Below are positions 20,346 to 31,433 of a DNA stretch of 64,000 nucleotides, piece after piece. Every line of letters starts with the position of its first letter. Within the stretch, counting starts at the first letter, position 1. The notes beneath the pieces were generated by a model. The model searched no databases. It saw only the letters and a list, made by a program, of their open reading frames with translations, and was not told the origin of the DNA. The stretch spans positions 310,001-374,000 of the forward strand of contig JADNRZ010000032.1 in the NCBI GenBank assembly GCA_015501605.1, read 5' to 3'. Origin of the DNA: Panaeolus papilionaceus. Taxonomy: Eukaryota; Basidiomycota; Agaricomycetes; Agaricales. Made by a program: the position numbers and the translations under genes.

Positions 20346-21367
20346 GTTGGGAATCATGAAACTGAATCCTTATAGCTTGGGAGTGTTCAATAGCGCGCAT
20401 CACTAGTGCTCCGCTAGGGCGGTCGTTTCCACGTGAGTCACCAACCTTCATCCTCACCCCAGCAGATTTTCACTGACTATGCGTTGTGGCTATGAATCCT
20501 CCAGAGTGAACTCAAATGAGCATCACGCTTGACATTGACGCTGCCCATACCGTTGGCATATATCGTCTGGCCCTTTCGTCGCGACTTGCTCTTTCACCTT
20601 TTTATCAATCTATCTCTCTACCCTTGCTCAAAAGCTACGCGATGTTTCATTATGCCTCCGTTCGTGTGTGTCCTCATTCAGTTTTCCATCATGTATCGCC
20701 GCTAAACTTTTGATAGCTCGCTTCTTACAACCTCTTGCACAGAAAACAACGCGGGCGCTCATTATGGTAAGTTGATTTATTCTTGTTTTCCCCTTCTTAC
20801 TCAATCACCAATAATCAACTCCCCGAGCTTCGTCCTAACACGCTCGACCTGACGAACCTCAAGCCCCAACTGCCGCTTCGCCACTACCCCAGCTGAACCT
20901 GTCCTTGTGCCAATGCACCCCTTGCCGTAGGGTCCATGGTACAGGCGAACCCTCCTGTACCTGTAGACGCGTCTATACCCTAACCGCTTTGTACCCCCTC
21001 CCAATTGCATGCACTTACACCACCTTGTTATTATGTGTGATCGGTGCCACGGTTGAGTAACCAAAAACTCAAAGCAGAAGCTGGAGGTTAGGATCCCGAT
21101 TTCACAGCACACCCAGGCCACTCGTGGCCATTTCGGCGACGAAAATTTTATACCAGATCCTTGAGTCGGAACCTGAGCTTTCACATGTCCACTAAGAACC
21201 AAACCACAATCAAGTTGAAATGCAACGATTATATTATTACGCGAGTTCATAAGCAGCAGTTCGCAATATACAATTTCTGAACATTTAGGTAACCCTAATA
21301 AACAGCTTAGCATCTGATGGCAATGAAGGAAGCACAGTCTTACCTCCACCCTTGTCCTCCAGCCAGG
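20346..21367. other. Intergenic, nothing reliable
   Basis: A 182-codon minus-strand ORF at 20801-21349 shows no domain, no hydrophobic core pattern and odd composition. It lies just downstream of the small membrane-protein gene and is more likely 3' flanking sequence. Confidence 0.45.
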
Positions 21368-21750
21368 TTAAGCGATTTGAGGTCCATTAATGTTAGGGGC
21401 GAAGTTGGTGTTGACGATGTTGATATTCCAGGGGTGTTCGGCGTGCTGTGCGCGTCGCTGAATGCGCCGCACAGCCTGTTCATGCTTTAAGAACCAGACT
21501 TAAGCGACGCGTTTGAGTGCACGAACAACGGAGACAAATTTGATGAATACATGAGAGACTTACAGGCCCTGAGGAACAACCAGCAAATGACGGCACCGAT
21601 CGCGGCGCCTATAATAATGTAGACAATTGCAGTGCCAGGCATTTTTGCACCCTGGAAAATCGTCCAGATACTCGAACTCAGATCGGAGATGCTCGTAGGG
21701 GCGCTTATTACGGCGGTGCTCAGGATGTAGACTGTTGTTGTTGAAGTCAT
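21368..21750 (-). CDS. Small single-pass membrane protein (105 aa, 2 exons), function unknown
   Basis: Exon 1 is 21564-21750 and exon 2 is 21368-21498, with a 65-bp intron (gtaagt...cttaag). The join changes a short read-through tail into a 43-residue basic tail, WFLKHEQAVRRIQRR and onward, ending at a TAA. Residues about 39-62 (GTAIVYIIIGAAIGAVICWLF) form one clear transmembrane helix with a small-residue GxxxG-like face. The N-terminus is Ser/Thr-rich and the tail ends Asn-rich. It resembles no family I can name. Support is the strong donor, correct phase and sensible composition of exon 2. Confidence 0.5.
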
Positions 21751-22216
21751 TATATTTGACGATGAAAAAAAAATTGAGGTAGAAGATATGCAGGAGAGTT
21801 GAAGAGGAGAGTTACAGAGTGAACTTTGGTTGAAATGGAAATTGTGCAGTGGAGATTCTCGCAGTTAGTTGAATCTGATGATGATATGGTTGAGGTTCAA
21901 GATGGTGAAGAAGAGTTGAAGAGTGAATTGTGGTTGAAATAGTATGGAAATCCTCGCAGTGTTAGATGTTCTCGCAGTCAGCAGTCACTTGAGCATTGGA
22001 GTTGTATGTAGCTGAAATGACTTGTCTTGATTTTCAGTGTGAATACAAACCATGAAAGTATGGCCCATTCAAGCCGACTGACTGAGGAGACATTTGAACT
22101 ATTAGGCTGAGTCTGTTATTTTGTCTGTCGATCATTCATAAGCGCTCTCAACTCAGGCGCTGAGATTAAGATAAGATCGATCGCTGATGTAGAGATGTCG
22201 CCGAAGTCATAATCCC
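21751..22216. other. Upstream region of the small membrane-protein gene
   Basis: The stretch includes locally repetitive, purine-rich sequence at 21780-22000, with repeated gaagagttgaagag- and ctcgcagt-like words. No ORF is supported. Confidence 0.4.
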
Positions 22217-22621
22217 TCCGGCTAATGCCGAAGCAGCCTTCCGTCAATTTCTCTCACATAATACGACGTTGCGGTTGTCAGGTCTCCTACATCCAATAGC
22301 CATCGCTGTAAACGACTATCTCATATATCCGGAACCCTCACTGCTGGTTGATCCGTTGGAGGCTAACATATGACGTGGATCATACCAGGTTTAATTCGGA
22401 AGCGCAATATGCAACATTCACCCCAATTATGAATAATACGGGATCGGTGTATGGGGGCGAAAACTGGGATCGGTAAGTGGGTCATAGGACGTTGTATAAG
22501 AGCAAATAAGATTGTCTAATTCTTTTTTCTTTCAATCAGTTGTAACTTCACAATCACTGACGTCCAAGTTGCAGGTCACTCATATTTTCCTAGCCGACAC
22601 AAAGGAAGCAGCCTCTTTCAT
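22217..22621 (+). repeat. 405-bp near-identical direct repeat, copy 1
   Basis: This matches 30915-31319 base for base at a constant offset of 8698, with one difference noticed (g at 22491, a at 31189). The first ~65 bp belong to a short palindrome-ended repeat family. The remainder contains what may be two exons around a 60-70-bp intron (donor gtaagt at 22474). The peptide NNTGSVYGGENWDR would join to CNFTITDVQVAG, but no start or stop context supports an active gene. Confidence 0.95.
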
Positions 22622-23854
22622 ACGACATTCACGTGCACGTGAAGGGATGATCATGATTCATTTCTGTATGTTTATCATTTTGTTTACTTAAAATATAATC
22701 TATATTTCTCTTATGATGGGGAGGACCTTAATTGGAGGTCGCCCCATCAGCCGCCTAAATATTTGTTTGAACACCATCGCAATATCTAGCCAAACACCAT
22801 TGGGAACTCCTTTTGCCAATGGTCTCATCATCAATATTCAAGACTTAGTTCATCATTTCAGAGTTATGAGACGTGGGACGACGTCGTGGTGGACATAGGT
22901 ATGTCATTGTAAGACAATGTTCATCTACGTCTATATCAATGCCGAAGCAGCTTTCCGTCAATTTCTCTTACCACTTATTCTCGATGGGACGTATGAAACG
23001 AGTACGAACATTTTCATCACAGCTCACCATCTTCTATTCGATTCATTTGCCGCCCTCTGATTGCCTGACATCGTACAAACTGCTAGGTATCTTCAAACTC
23101 CCCGGCTCAATTCCAAGTAAGAAGGTCTGGATCTGTCTTTCATCATCGTTTTGCCACTGTCACCCATGTGGTGGTTTGTTCGTGATTCCCTCTCTTTGAC
23201 CACATTTCGGAACGTTACATCGCCCATGATGACGACGCCGACGTCGCCTTAAACAGCACAAGACGTTATTGGACTCTTGCTGTAGAATCATTTTCTGTAT
23301 AACAATCGTACTATCCAAGTAACAAAGTCGTCAATGTGTTAAACTAACAAGTTTTTTCGTCCATTGTCTAGAACCGGGATGCCACTTAGTCAGTTATATA
23401 AAACGACATAGAAGCATTCAATCCCCAATTCAACTTCATATAGTGCATCTACCTTTCTCTGGTGTTATACTTACGTTGAGTCCAATCTCTTAGTTATGCC
23501 TGTTACTAGGTCATCAAAAACTGTCGCGGATAGGTTATGCGCAGCTTTAATCGCAAGGCCAAACACATCCTCCAATTCTCAGCTTCACTGGCAAGTAACA
23601 CCTCGGGGAAGATATCCTCTACCTGACCCCATATATCGTAACCATCTTGTTTCCCAATGTCGAATGAACCTCAGATATTGATTGGGTGGTTATAGTAGCA
23701 CTCATGGCTATAATTGTACTGTCGCAGAGGACCTCAGAACGCTTCACAGCCGGCGACGTTGCGGACAAAGGTACGCACGCCTGTGCTCTGCTGTCAGTCC
23801 GCGTTACTTGTCATTGTTGAAACATACTCCTTCGTTTATTCCAAAGCTTCTACT
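22622..23854. other. Intergenic with a short dispersed repeat at about 22865-22965
   Basis: Positions about 22865-22965 (agacgtgggacgacgtcgtg ... ccgaagcagctttccgtcaa) match the short palindrome-ended repeat family seen at 30.8 and 37.6 kb. No gene is supported in the rest of the interval. Confidence 0.5.
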
Positions 23855-24415
23855 ATGTCAGAAATCGCAGGCCAAACCCGGACTAAGAACATCGAAGAAC
23901 AAATATTCGACACCACCTTCCGTTTTGTAGGTCCCTGTATATCATCAATTCAATTCGGTCAGGCCTTAGTACTCATCCGTAAATCAACAGTGGCTCAGTG
24001 GATATTTGAAGCTGGTGGATGTTGGCCCTAATAAATATGGAGAATATATGGTTGGTATTTTTGAAGCTAGGAGCACGCTGAAGGAAATGTAAGCGGTTTC
24101 ATCTAGATATTCATGGGCTGCTAATCTCACCTTTTTCGTTTCAATCTCTGCAAACAGTATTTCCACTGTAAATCCAAAAATACAAGTGGAAAACCCGATG
24201 AGTGATCACGAAGAATTTGTGGCACTCAGTACGCATCTACGTCTCGCAGTCAACCTCCCAGACCTTACTGGCTTCAAATGCAGATGTACGATCACGGAGG
24301 TAAGAAGTGAACCACTCACCGTCACTCCAGCGCTGACCAAATATGCTTCCAGGTTCGCACACGCTTGATGAAGGCTGTAATTGTCCTCAAAGCAATGAAG
24401 GATGTTTCAATATAG
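23855..24415 (+). CDS. Hypothetical small protein (117 aa, 4 exons)
   Basis: Proposed exons are 23855-23926, 24012-24088, 24158-24299 and 24353-24415. The four pieces join without a stop, with intron lengths of 85, 69 and 53 bp. The product begins MSEIAGQTRTKNIEEQ, continues through LVDVGPNKYGEYMVGIFEA and ends AVIVLKAMKDVSI. It is soluble and mixed alpha/beta by appearance, with no signal peptide. No family is recognised. The first splice pair is the weakest; the last three exons hang together well. It lies 230 bp upstream of the BTB gene on the same strand. Confidence 0.45.
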
Positions 24416-24648
24416 TTGAAACGGTCTTCATCCGTTAACAGGCGCCTTCTAAAGTCGACGCAAGACAATCTTGTATCATTAGTGACTGGCCTCTCGGGGC
24501 AATTAGTAAATATCAAACGTGCATACCTTGATTTGAGTTGGAAACTCGGCTATCAAATTTAGCTATAGGCGTATATATTTGGAAAATCGGTCAAATCGTC
24601 GTTTCAACTTTCGAAATAGCTGTCTTCCTCTCAGGCTGTCCGACTGTC

Positions 24649-25795
24649 ATGGAGTCTGGAATGATTCAACGTGGATTGCATCTGCGACCGCAGGATGAAT
24701 CTATCGTTTTTACGAAGGGAGACGTATGGTTCGAGGATGGTACGGTTATCCTCCAGGCCAGTTTAACATTGTTTCAAGTTCACGCATCGATTCTTTCTCT
24801 CTCCTCTCCGGTTTTTCTGGACTTGCTCAACTCACACCAGATCACAGAAAAATCTCAGGGTCTCCAGACACCCGAAAAACCCCAGACACTAATCCTACAA
24901 GATCACCCTTCAGATCTTGCTCATTTGCTCAGAGCGATTTATGAGCATCCGTAAGCTGCGCTATTATCCTTGTAACTTGTGCTCATGACGATTTCCTAGT
25001 AATTCTGGAGATCCAACAGGCACACCTGAACCTATGCCAGTTCCTGTCTTATCTGCCCTTTTGCGATTAGGAAATAAGTACAAGATGGCCGACCTGCGCG
25101 ACAACGCCCTGGCGCGAATCCGAGCAGATTATCCTGCATCCCTTGACAAACCTAACAATGTGGATTTGTCCCAGAGGCGGCTTCAAAGCCACATTGTGGA
25201 GAAGACCACACTCCCATTTGAGATTGCCATGTTGGCAAAGGATGCGCGCGTCTCTTCCAGCTTACCTTACTGTCTTTATACTGTTATCGTCAATTTCACG
25301 TTGGTGAGTCAAGATCCAGAGTTTTATGACGAAATAGCTCATTCATCGGATGCCAAATAACAGGAAGAAATATTTGACGGCGTTACAGATGAGGATGGGA
25401 GAAAGATGACCTTGCCGTTTCAAACACAACGCAATTGCGTTGTAGGAAAAGAGAAACTGTTAGCAGAAATGGCGGTTGTCCAAGGATGGCTCCTCGACAA
25501 TCCCGTACATGTGGCCTGCCTCCAACCCACATCATGTACTGCGACATTTCGGTCAATGAGCGAGCGTGTCTTCAAGGTACCTCAGCAACCATCTGCTGCA
25601 TTCACACCCTGGGAGGAGATGTTTCCCGATATAAGTACGGGGTTCCTAGTCTTATGCAACTACTGTAAAGGAAAGGCAAAGCAACTATACAACGAGGGAA
25701 GGCTGGAGCTCTGGGACGCCTTGCCTCAAATTTTGGGTCTTCAGACATGGGAGGATTTAAAAAGGGAGGAGGAAAGCGAGTACAGGCCCATATAA
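24649..25795 (+). CDS. BTB/POZ-domain protein (345 aa, 3 exons)
   Basis: Exons are 24649-24950, 25000-25303 and 25364-25795. The BTB fold starts near residue 23 with GDVWFEDGTVILQ and continues through FQVHASILSLSSPVFLDLL and LAHLLRAIYEHP, the core used for dimerisation or cullin-3 binding in the superfamily. After the first intron comes a second helical block (LSALLRLGNKYKMADLRDNA), the usual BACK-like continuation in mushroom BTB proteins. The C-terminal third is unassigned (MFPDISTGFLVLCNYCKGKA). A frameshifted paralogue on the minus strand (54832-55927) has the same layout and both intron positions. It converges with the FKBP gene, leaving 183 bp between stops. Confidence 0.88.
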
Positions 25796-25978
25796 ATGAA
25801 TATTATGTACAGTAGAAAAAATCAGAAAAATCAACAATCTATAGCATGCGGCCCCTTGCGGACATGAAGGGGTGTACAAATGCAGGGCGATCCTTAAAGC
25901 TTGCTCTAAGTTATACGTTTTATTCGAACCTGGGGGTTTCACATGAGAATTGACGACTAGTACTAGTACTGAATTAAT

Positions 25979-27075
25979 TCAGGGAAACAGTTGGCATTCT
26001 AAGAAAGCGATACGAGAAACTGTCAGGATAATCATAAGCATAGATGAAGGTGACCTTGATTTACCGATATAAAGATCACAGTTCTTAGGCGCCTTAATCG
26101 GCCGGCTCTTGCTCCTTCCATATCCCAAATGAGACGGAACGTATATTACTCGACACCCCCCTACGCACATTCCTAGTAGCCCTTGCGAAAATCCTTTGAT
26201 AACTGTTGGGTCTCCTACACGAAAGACAGCCTTTCGGCACGTCAGCGGTTGGATCAAGACAAGCGGAGAGAGTTGAATGACCTTCTTGCCTTTGGTATTT
26301 TGCTCGCATATTACGCCATCAATCGCCTGCACATGGACAATGTATCGTAAGGTAACTTGATCGCCGTGTTGGACGACAGGACCTGACCCTATGACAGTGT
26401 CTGTGACAGCAACCAATGCCCACGCCCTCCCAACGTCCATGCGTCTGACCAGCGCCTTGATTCGTGCTTTCAGATCGGGTGCTGAACTTCGGTTCCTTCC
26501 ATTCTTGGATGGGACACTGTTTTCTGACCGTGATGATGGTCCAACTTCCCCATTTTCGGTTCCCAATTCGTTGCTGCAGCTGGCCAGAATTCCAGCCAAA
26601 TGAACCTCGCTGTCTGTAAGAATGAGACACTAGAAAAAGGCCAATTACATCCTGTTGGCTTACTATGGTCCCAGAACTTCCAACGAATATTCAGCATCAG
26701 GACTTGTGTCGTGAACGCTAACGTTAAGATATCGATGCTCATTCTAAAAAAGTTGACATAAATAAGAAAATTGTGATGCAGTCTAAAGGGGGGCTCACAT
26801 CACCAGGCGACATATGGAAAAGTATGGAAGTCCTAGCGATACCTCCAACTACGTACCGAACCTGAACAGTACAGGTAAATGTGGCTGAGGCTTTCTTACG
26901 CCCGACTTTATCGCCCAAAGCAGCATTCGTCAATGTGAGTTTAATGGGACAGCCAGCGAGCCGCTCTGCTATGCCAGGCGAGAGCTTGCAGAACCTGTAA
27001 AATGTCGAACTGAGAGTCAGCTGAAGCAAGTCATCAAGCAATGATTAACGAGGCACACCAGGACGATGTCGACAT
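25979..27075 (-). CDS. Nucleoplasmin-like + FKBP-type peptidyl-prolyl isomerase protein (275 aa, 6 exons)
   Basis: Exons (minus) are 27059-27075, 26799-26994, 26664-26743, 26282-26609, 26065-26230 and 25979-26019. The 17-nt first coding exon (MSTSSW) is needed to complete the N-terminal domain. Residues 1-105 resemble the nucleoplasmin-like domain of fungal Fpr3/Fpr4 and FKBP39/46, which chaperone histones (LTLTNAALGDKV, EYSLEVLGPYEVHLAG). A short basic linker replaces the long acidic/basic arms usual there. Residues about 168-275 are an FKBP domain (GSGPVVQHGDQVTLRY, VIKGFSQGLLGMCVGG, LGYGRS). The usual Phe-Asp pair at the entrance reads Ile-Cys and the pocket Trp is Phe, so isomerase activity and drug binding are doubtful. 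It is a paralogue of 51656-52939 and is divergently transcribed from 27473. Confidence 0.85.
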
Positions 27076-27472
27076 TTTATCTATGAAATTGGACAACCTC
27101 CACCCGCCACCAACAGTCGCGATTTATATGGTGCACATCAACAAACGATTTCGAGAGACTTTGTACATCCATGAAGCGGTTGGTATCGTAATCATACAAA
27201 CGGTAAGCGACAATCACCACCGCATGCATGCTGCGTAATCGCTATTGTAATACAACGTAAAAGACCCAGTGGACAATCAGAAATGGATACAAAAGGAAGA
27301 TTGCGAATTTGAGTGATGACGCTGAGATCAAAGTATTGTTCTCCATACTTCCTTCGAGTTCCTTTGAACCAATTTGGATGCCTAGATCAAAATTTGATTG
27401 ACGAAAGGCGAAGGGGTCCTGACAGCTCGATATAAAGTACGAGGTAGTCTTGTCGAGGAACCGAAACAATAC

Positions 27473-28322
27473 ATGACTGCCCCTCACCACTTAGCCAAAC
27501 TTCGTCTGATCACGTCGCGCAACATTTGCCGCGGCATCTTACATGTGCCGATGGACGCTAAGCAGGAAGAGGTATATATGTTTACTACGCATCTTCGGAA
27601 AAGCTAGGCTGATCACCCATTTTAGCTGCCGGACTCATCAGCATTAGAGGAACTGGGATATAAACCTGCCTTGAAAATATCCGACAACTCAAATCAAGAT
27701 CATAAACCCGCACCAGAGGGGACCAGTGACGTTCATAGGAGTGATATATGTATCGCCCTGAAAAACGATGTGCACAAAGAAGAAGCCATTGAACAGGATT
27801 CGGTGAGAAATCCTAGTCATTTTTGTGCTTGCCTAGGCTGATAGATGGCGGTTTCATCAAAATTAGTCGACCATTTCCCCAGGAGCAGAAGTTGCAACCC
27901 TTGCCCCTCCAAGGAGCGCTTCATCGTCCAACATCGGGACATTTTCCCGCTGGGCGCATCTTATTAGAAACACGGAAGAGAGCATTTTATATTATACGTG
28001 GCCTTGCGATAAACCTCAAAATATGCGCATTCGCAAGCCTACAGATTTCAGGAGTGTTGAAAGCGAAAGCCGCGTATTTCTTGATCTTCAAGATGGAGCG
28101 TTCTTTGTGCAGCGCGTTGCGGAAAATCAATACCAATTATGGAGATACAGTGAAACATACAAACGATGGGAAATGCCAAAGTGGGGCCAGTTTGGGACAG
28201 GGGCTTTGGAGAACTATCGCCTAGTGGTGCAAGACAAAGGAGCGCCTACATGGGTAACGATAGCCACCTATAATAATCGGTACAAGAATAAAGCCAACAC
28301 CTTACTAATCTCGCTAGTATAA
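27473..28322 (+). CDS. Hypothetical protein, unrecognised family (243 aa, 3 exons); paralogue of 31434-33202
   Basis: Exons are 27473-27571, 27626-27802 and 27867-28322, all phase 0 with 54- and 64-bp introns. The start is ATG 27473 (MTAPHHLAKLRLI). The first half is charged and probably disordered. The second half is a compact domain with aromatic spacing: RVFLDLQDGAFFVQRVAEN, QYQLWRYSETYKRWEMPKWG, then a beta-like tail. The FF...QxWxYS...W.P..WGQ pattern recurs at the C-terminus of the protein at 31434-33202. No known domain is recognised. It shares a roughly 400-bp divergent promoter region with the FKBP gene. Confidence 0.65.
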
Positions 28323-30914
28323 CCTAGAGTGGAGAAGTATACACATGTGTCATATTGCCCATAAGCCATGAACGTGGTGATGAGGCGCGCGCCCATCAAC
28401 CTCCATCGTTATTCAATCGTTTTCTCATGTTGTAGATACATTTTCCGGTAGCTACAATATCTTTGTATCCTAGCTTACCTCGAGAAATTCAGATCATTCT
28501 TACCCCCCAGATTTCGAGTCTGAGCTTTGTTCCACTCTCGTTTCGTCTTAGCATTCATACCAGCCGTCGTCTGGTTCGTTTCCCCTCGTATTTCCTCGTC
28601 TCTCAGTCCCTCAGCGTGGCCAGCCGTGTCTGGTTCGATTTTCTTGGTTATTCTTCGTCACCCAGTCGTCCTACGTAGCCACCGTCGTTGGCTTTCGTTC
28701 CTAGTCGCCGCCGCCGTCGGTTTCTGCCTTTATATCGCTTCGTTTCGTCTCTCAGTGTCGCCGTTGCCGACCTGAAGCTCTCTCCATCGCCCTCAACCTA
28801 TTCTTCAAACCTCAGCTCTCCGAAACCCACGAATTCGTACACGAGCGCTCATTCTCATCATTCACCTCACTCACCAACACCCTCACCCTCACACGTCAAC
28901 TTACACTCACATTTGGATTTTGTTTTCATTGCCCATTCGTCCTCGCACCGTAGCGCTCATCATCAGTGGCATTCTGGTTGTGTTAAAACGTTGTACTAAG
29001 CGCAAGATGTGGCATGAGTCACAGACCGCGGACTCCTTGCGCGTTGAATGGCCCCCAAGGTACCGAAACTAAATATAAATCCCAGCTCCAAAGACATACC
29101 AGTCTAAAAGACAAAAGGTGCCACACGAGAGACGGGATATTGGTCGCTGCGTTGTCCGCTTTTCATCATACACTCGAGCTGCACATGGTGAAGCATGAGA
29201 GTGTATATTTTGTGCCTCTGCAAACATTCGAGCGGTCATATCATTGTCGACGTCCATCTCCCTGCCACAAGCACCCATGAACATATACAAGGAAAAGGAC
29301 GCGAACCATTTATCTGCTGCAGCATTTGAACTTCTTAATCTGAGCTCGTGCTCTGGGAACAACCTCCCCCCCCTAAGCTCCGTGGCGTGGCAGAGTCTCG
29401 CCAAGAGGTCAATCGCCTTACGGTCCACATTCGGGAGCAGAACGCAATTTTTCAAGACCTTCAAAAGGACTTTGAATCACTCAACGCAGTGGCTAAAGAG
29501 GCAATGCCAGCCTCGTGACTCAGGCATCGTTTGCCCCTTTGTTCTCAACCTCTTTGTTCCCAATCTTTTTATGCTCAATCTCTTTGTTGTATCAACTGAG
29601 GATGTAGTATGTACGGATGTCCTACCTCTTAAAGGCTGATATTCGTTTCTACAGCCCTGTATACCACCCTTTCCGTCTTCTCCAATGTCTCTGCCACAAC
29701 CCCTCTTTGAAGATGGTCTTACCCTTAGCCATTTAATGAGTAAGTTGCGTGTATCTATCTGCAGGTTGCGATGTGAATGTGTCAACAGGGTTAGCTCAGG
29801 AGGAAAGAATACTCCTTGGACGCCATCGAAAGCTGACAGATGTCAGCCAGGGTAATTTTTTGTTGTTGGCAAGCAATCCCCTTATTCACAGACTGTATAG
29901 CTGCCTGGGACGAAGAACAGCAAATAGAATTTCTATATTCTTTTGTTAATAATTTTCCCGTCTCGGATATTGTACTCTGTTGGTCTCATTTGTTTTGCGT
30001 TTTGGTGCATCACTGATGTTGAACACTCTCTAGGTGCATCCTCGACTGACGAAACGTTTATATGCATTGACAGAAAAGAAAGATTGATTGCATTGTACTG
30101 GTATGTTGTTTGTTCGCATCCCTCACTCTGGACAAGCGCTCACTGTCGTTATTCAGGTTTATATCAGGAAAGGTAAGAATAAGATACCAAATTTCGCATC
30201 AAAGCTCCTACGATCAGCTCAATTTGTGCTCCTAATTCTGCGCAACGCCGTTTGACTTGCAGGTCCCAGGTGAATATCACTCCTCTGTATCCCTCAATCA
30301 ATTATTGACCCCCTTTCTTTCAAAGTTTACGATGAGTAAGTAGAAAAAACCTGCGACAAGGTGATGACTGTTCTGATTACGCACTGTAGTCTTGGGCATG
30401 TGTGGTACAAGGACGGAGGTCAGGTTCAGAAAGATGAAGACAAGGACCGGTTAATGACGAATGTCGAGCAGCAGTGTGTTCTGCACAAGAGAATACGCTG
30501 TATACGATATGGCTTTCTAACGACACATCAGAAGGAGCGAATTCTTTCGGTAGGGTGTTATCTCACATATCGAAGAATAAAAAAACGGCATCTCACACTC
30601 GTTTTAGCGCCTTTCCGGACAGTAGCAACGTGCGGACGTCAATTTGTTCCGAAATTACTGGATTGGTTATTAAATGGTGTTCTATTTTTAAATTCGTTTA
30701 TGGCATGTGTTATACTCTGTTTTGGGGTTCAAGCGTGCACTTTAATAGAGTAACAGTTTGCGCAAACGTCTCATCGTGTTCTCGCATTTAATGATTTTAT
30801 ATGATGGCAGGCACCGCGCCAGACATCGGACGACGTCGTGACTCGTAATGGACATAAGATGATGTAATAAGACGACGATCTACGGATCCGGAATTGATCA
30901 TGATCGTGAAAAGA
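28323..30914. other. Gene-poor interval, degenerate sequence and repeat remnants
   Basis: Positions 28460-29000 are pyrimidine-rich with locally repeated words (cgtctggttcg, cctcgtctctcag) that open several long but domain-free frames. Positions 29000-30800 show scattered short ORFs and no recognisable motif. From about 30815 (gacatcggacgacgtcgtga) to 30990 the sequence matches the palindrome-ended repeat family. Confidence 0.45.
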
Positions 30915-31319
30915 TCCGGCTAATGCCGAAGCAGCCTTCCGTCAATTTCTCTCACATAATACGACGTTGCGGTTGTCAGGTCTCCTACATCCAATAGCCA
31001 TCGCTGTAAACGACTATCTCATATATCCGGAACCCTCACTGCTGGTTGATCCGTTGGAGGCTAACATATGACGTGGATCATACCAGGTTTAATTCGGAAG
31101 CGCAATATGCAACATTCACCCCAATTATGAATAATACGGGATCGGTGTATGGGGGCGAAAACTGGGATCGGTAAGTGGGTCATAGGACATTGTATAAGAG
31201 CAAATAAGATTGTCTAATTCTTTTTTCTTTCAATCAGTTGTAACTTCACAATCACTGACGTCCAAGTTGCAGGTCACTCATATTTTCCTAGCCGACACAA
31301 AGGAAGCAGCCTCTTTCAT
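30915..31319 (+). repeat. 405-bp near-identical direct repeat, copy 2
   Basis: This is the same sequence as 22217-22621 with one substitution noticed (a at 31189). Here the repeat is preceded by the left half of the palindrome-ended family, which copy 1 lacks, suggesting that copy 2 keeps more of the parental context. Confidence 0.95.
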
Positions 31320-31433
31320 GTAGATCAAGGGTCTTTGTTTGAACATTCTGAACCTCCGGGAATCCTTTTAACAGGCGTAATAAAAGACCCATAGATACTT
31401 CGTCTCATTCCCTCCACCCTCTCCCCAACTCTC

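Noticed and set aside
20801..21349. 182-codon minus-strand ORF
   Set aside because: No domain, Arg/Tyr-rich low-complexity end, and a position downstream of the small membrane-protein gene; more likely 3' flank.
28460..29000. Overlapping hydrophobic ORFs suggesting a membrane protein
   Set aside because: The hydrophobicity comes from a pyrimidine-rich tract with internal word repeats; two frames are equally open and neither has a credible start context.
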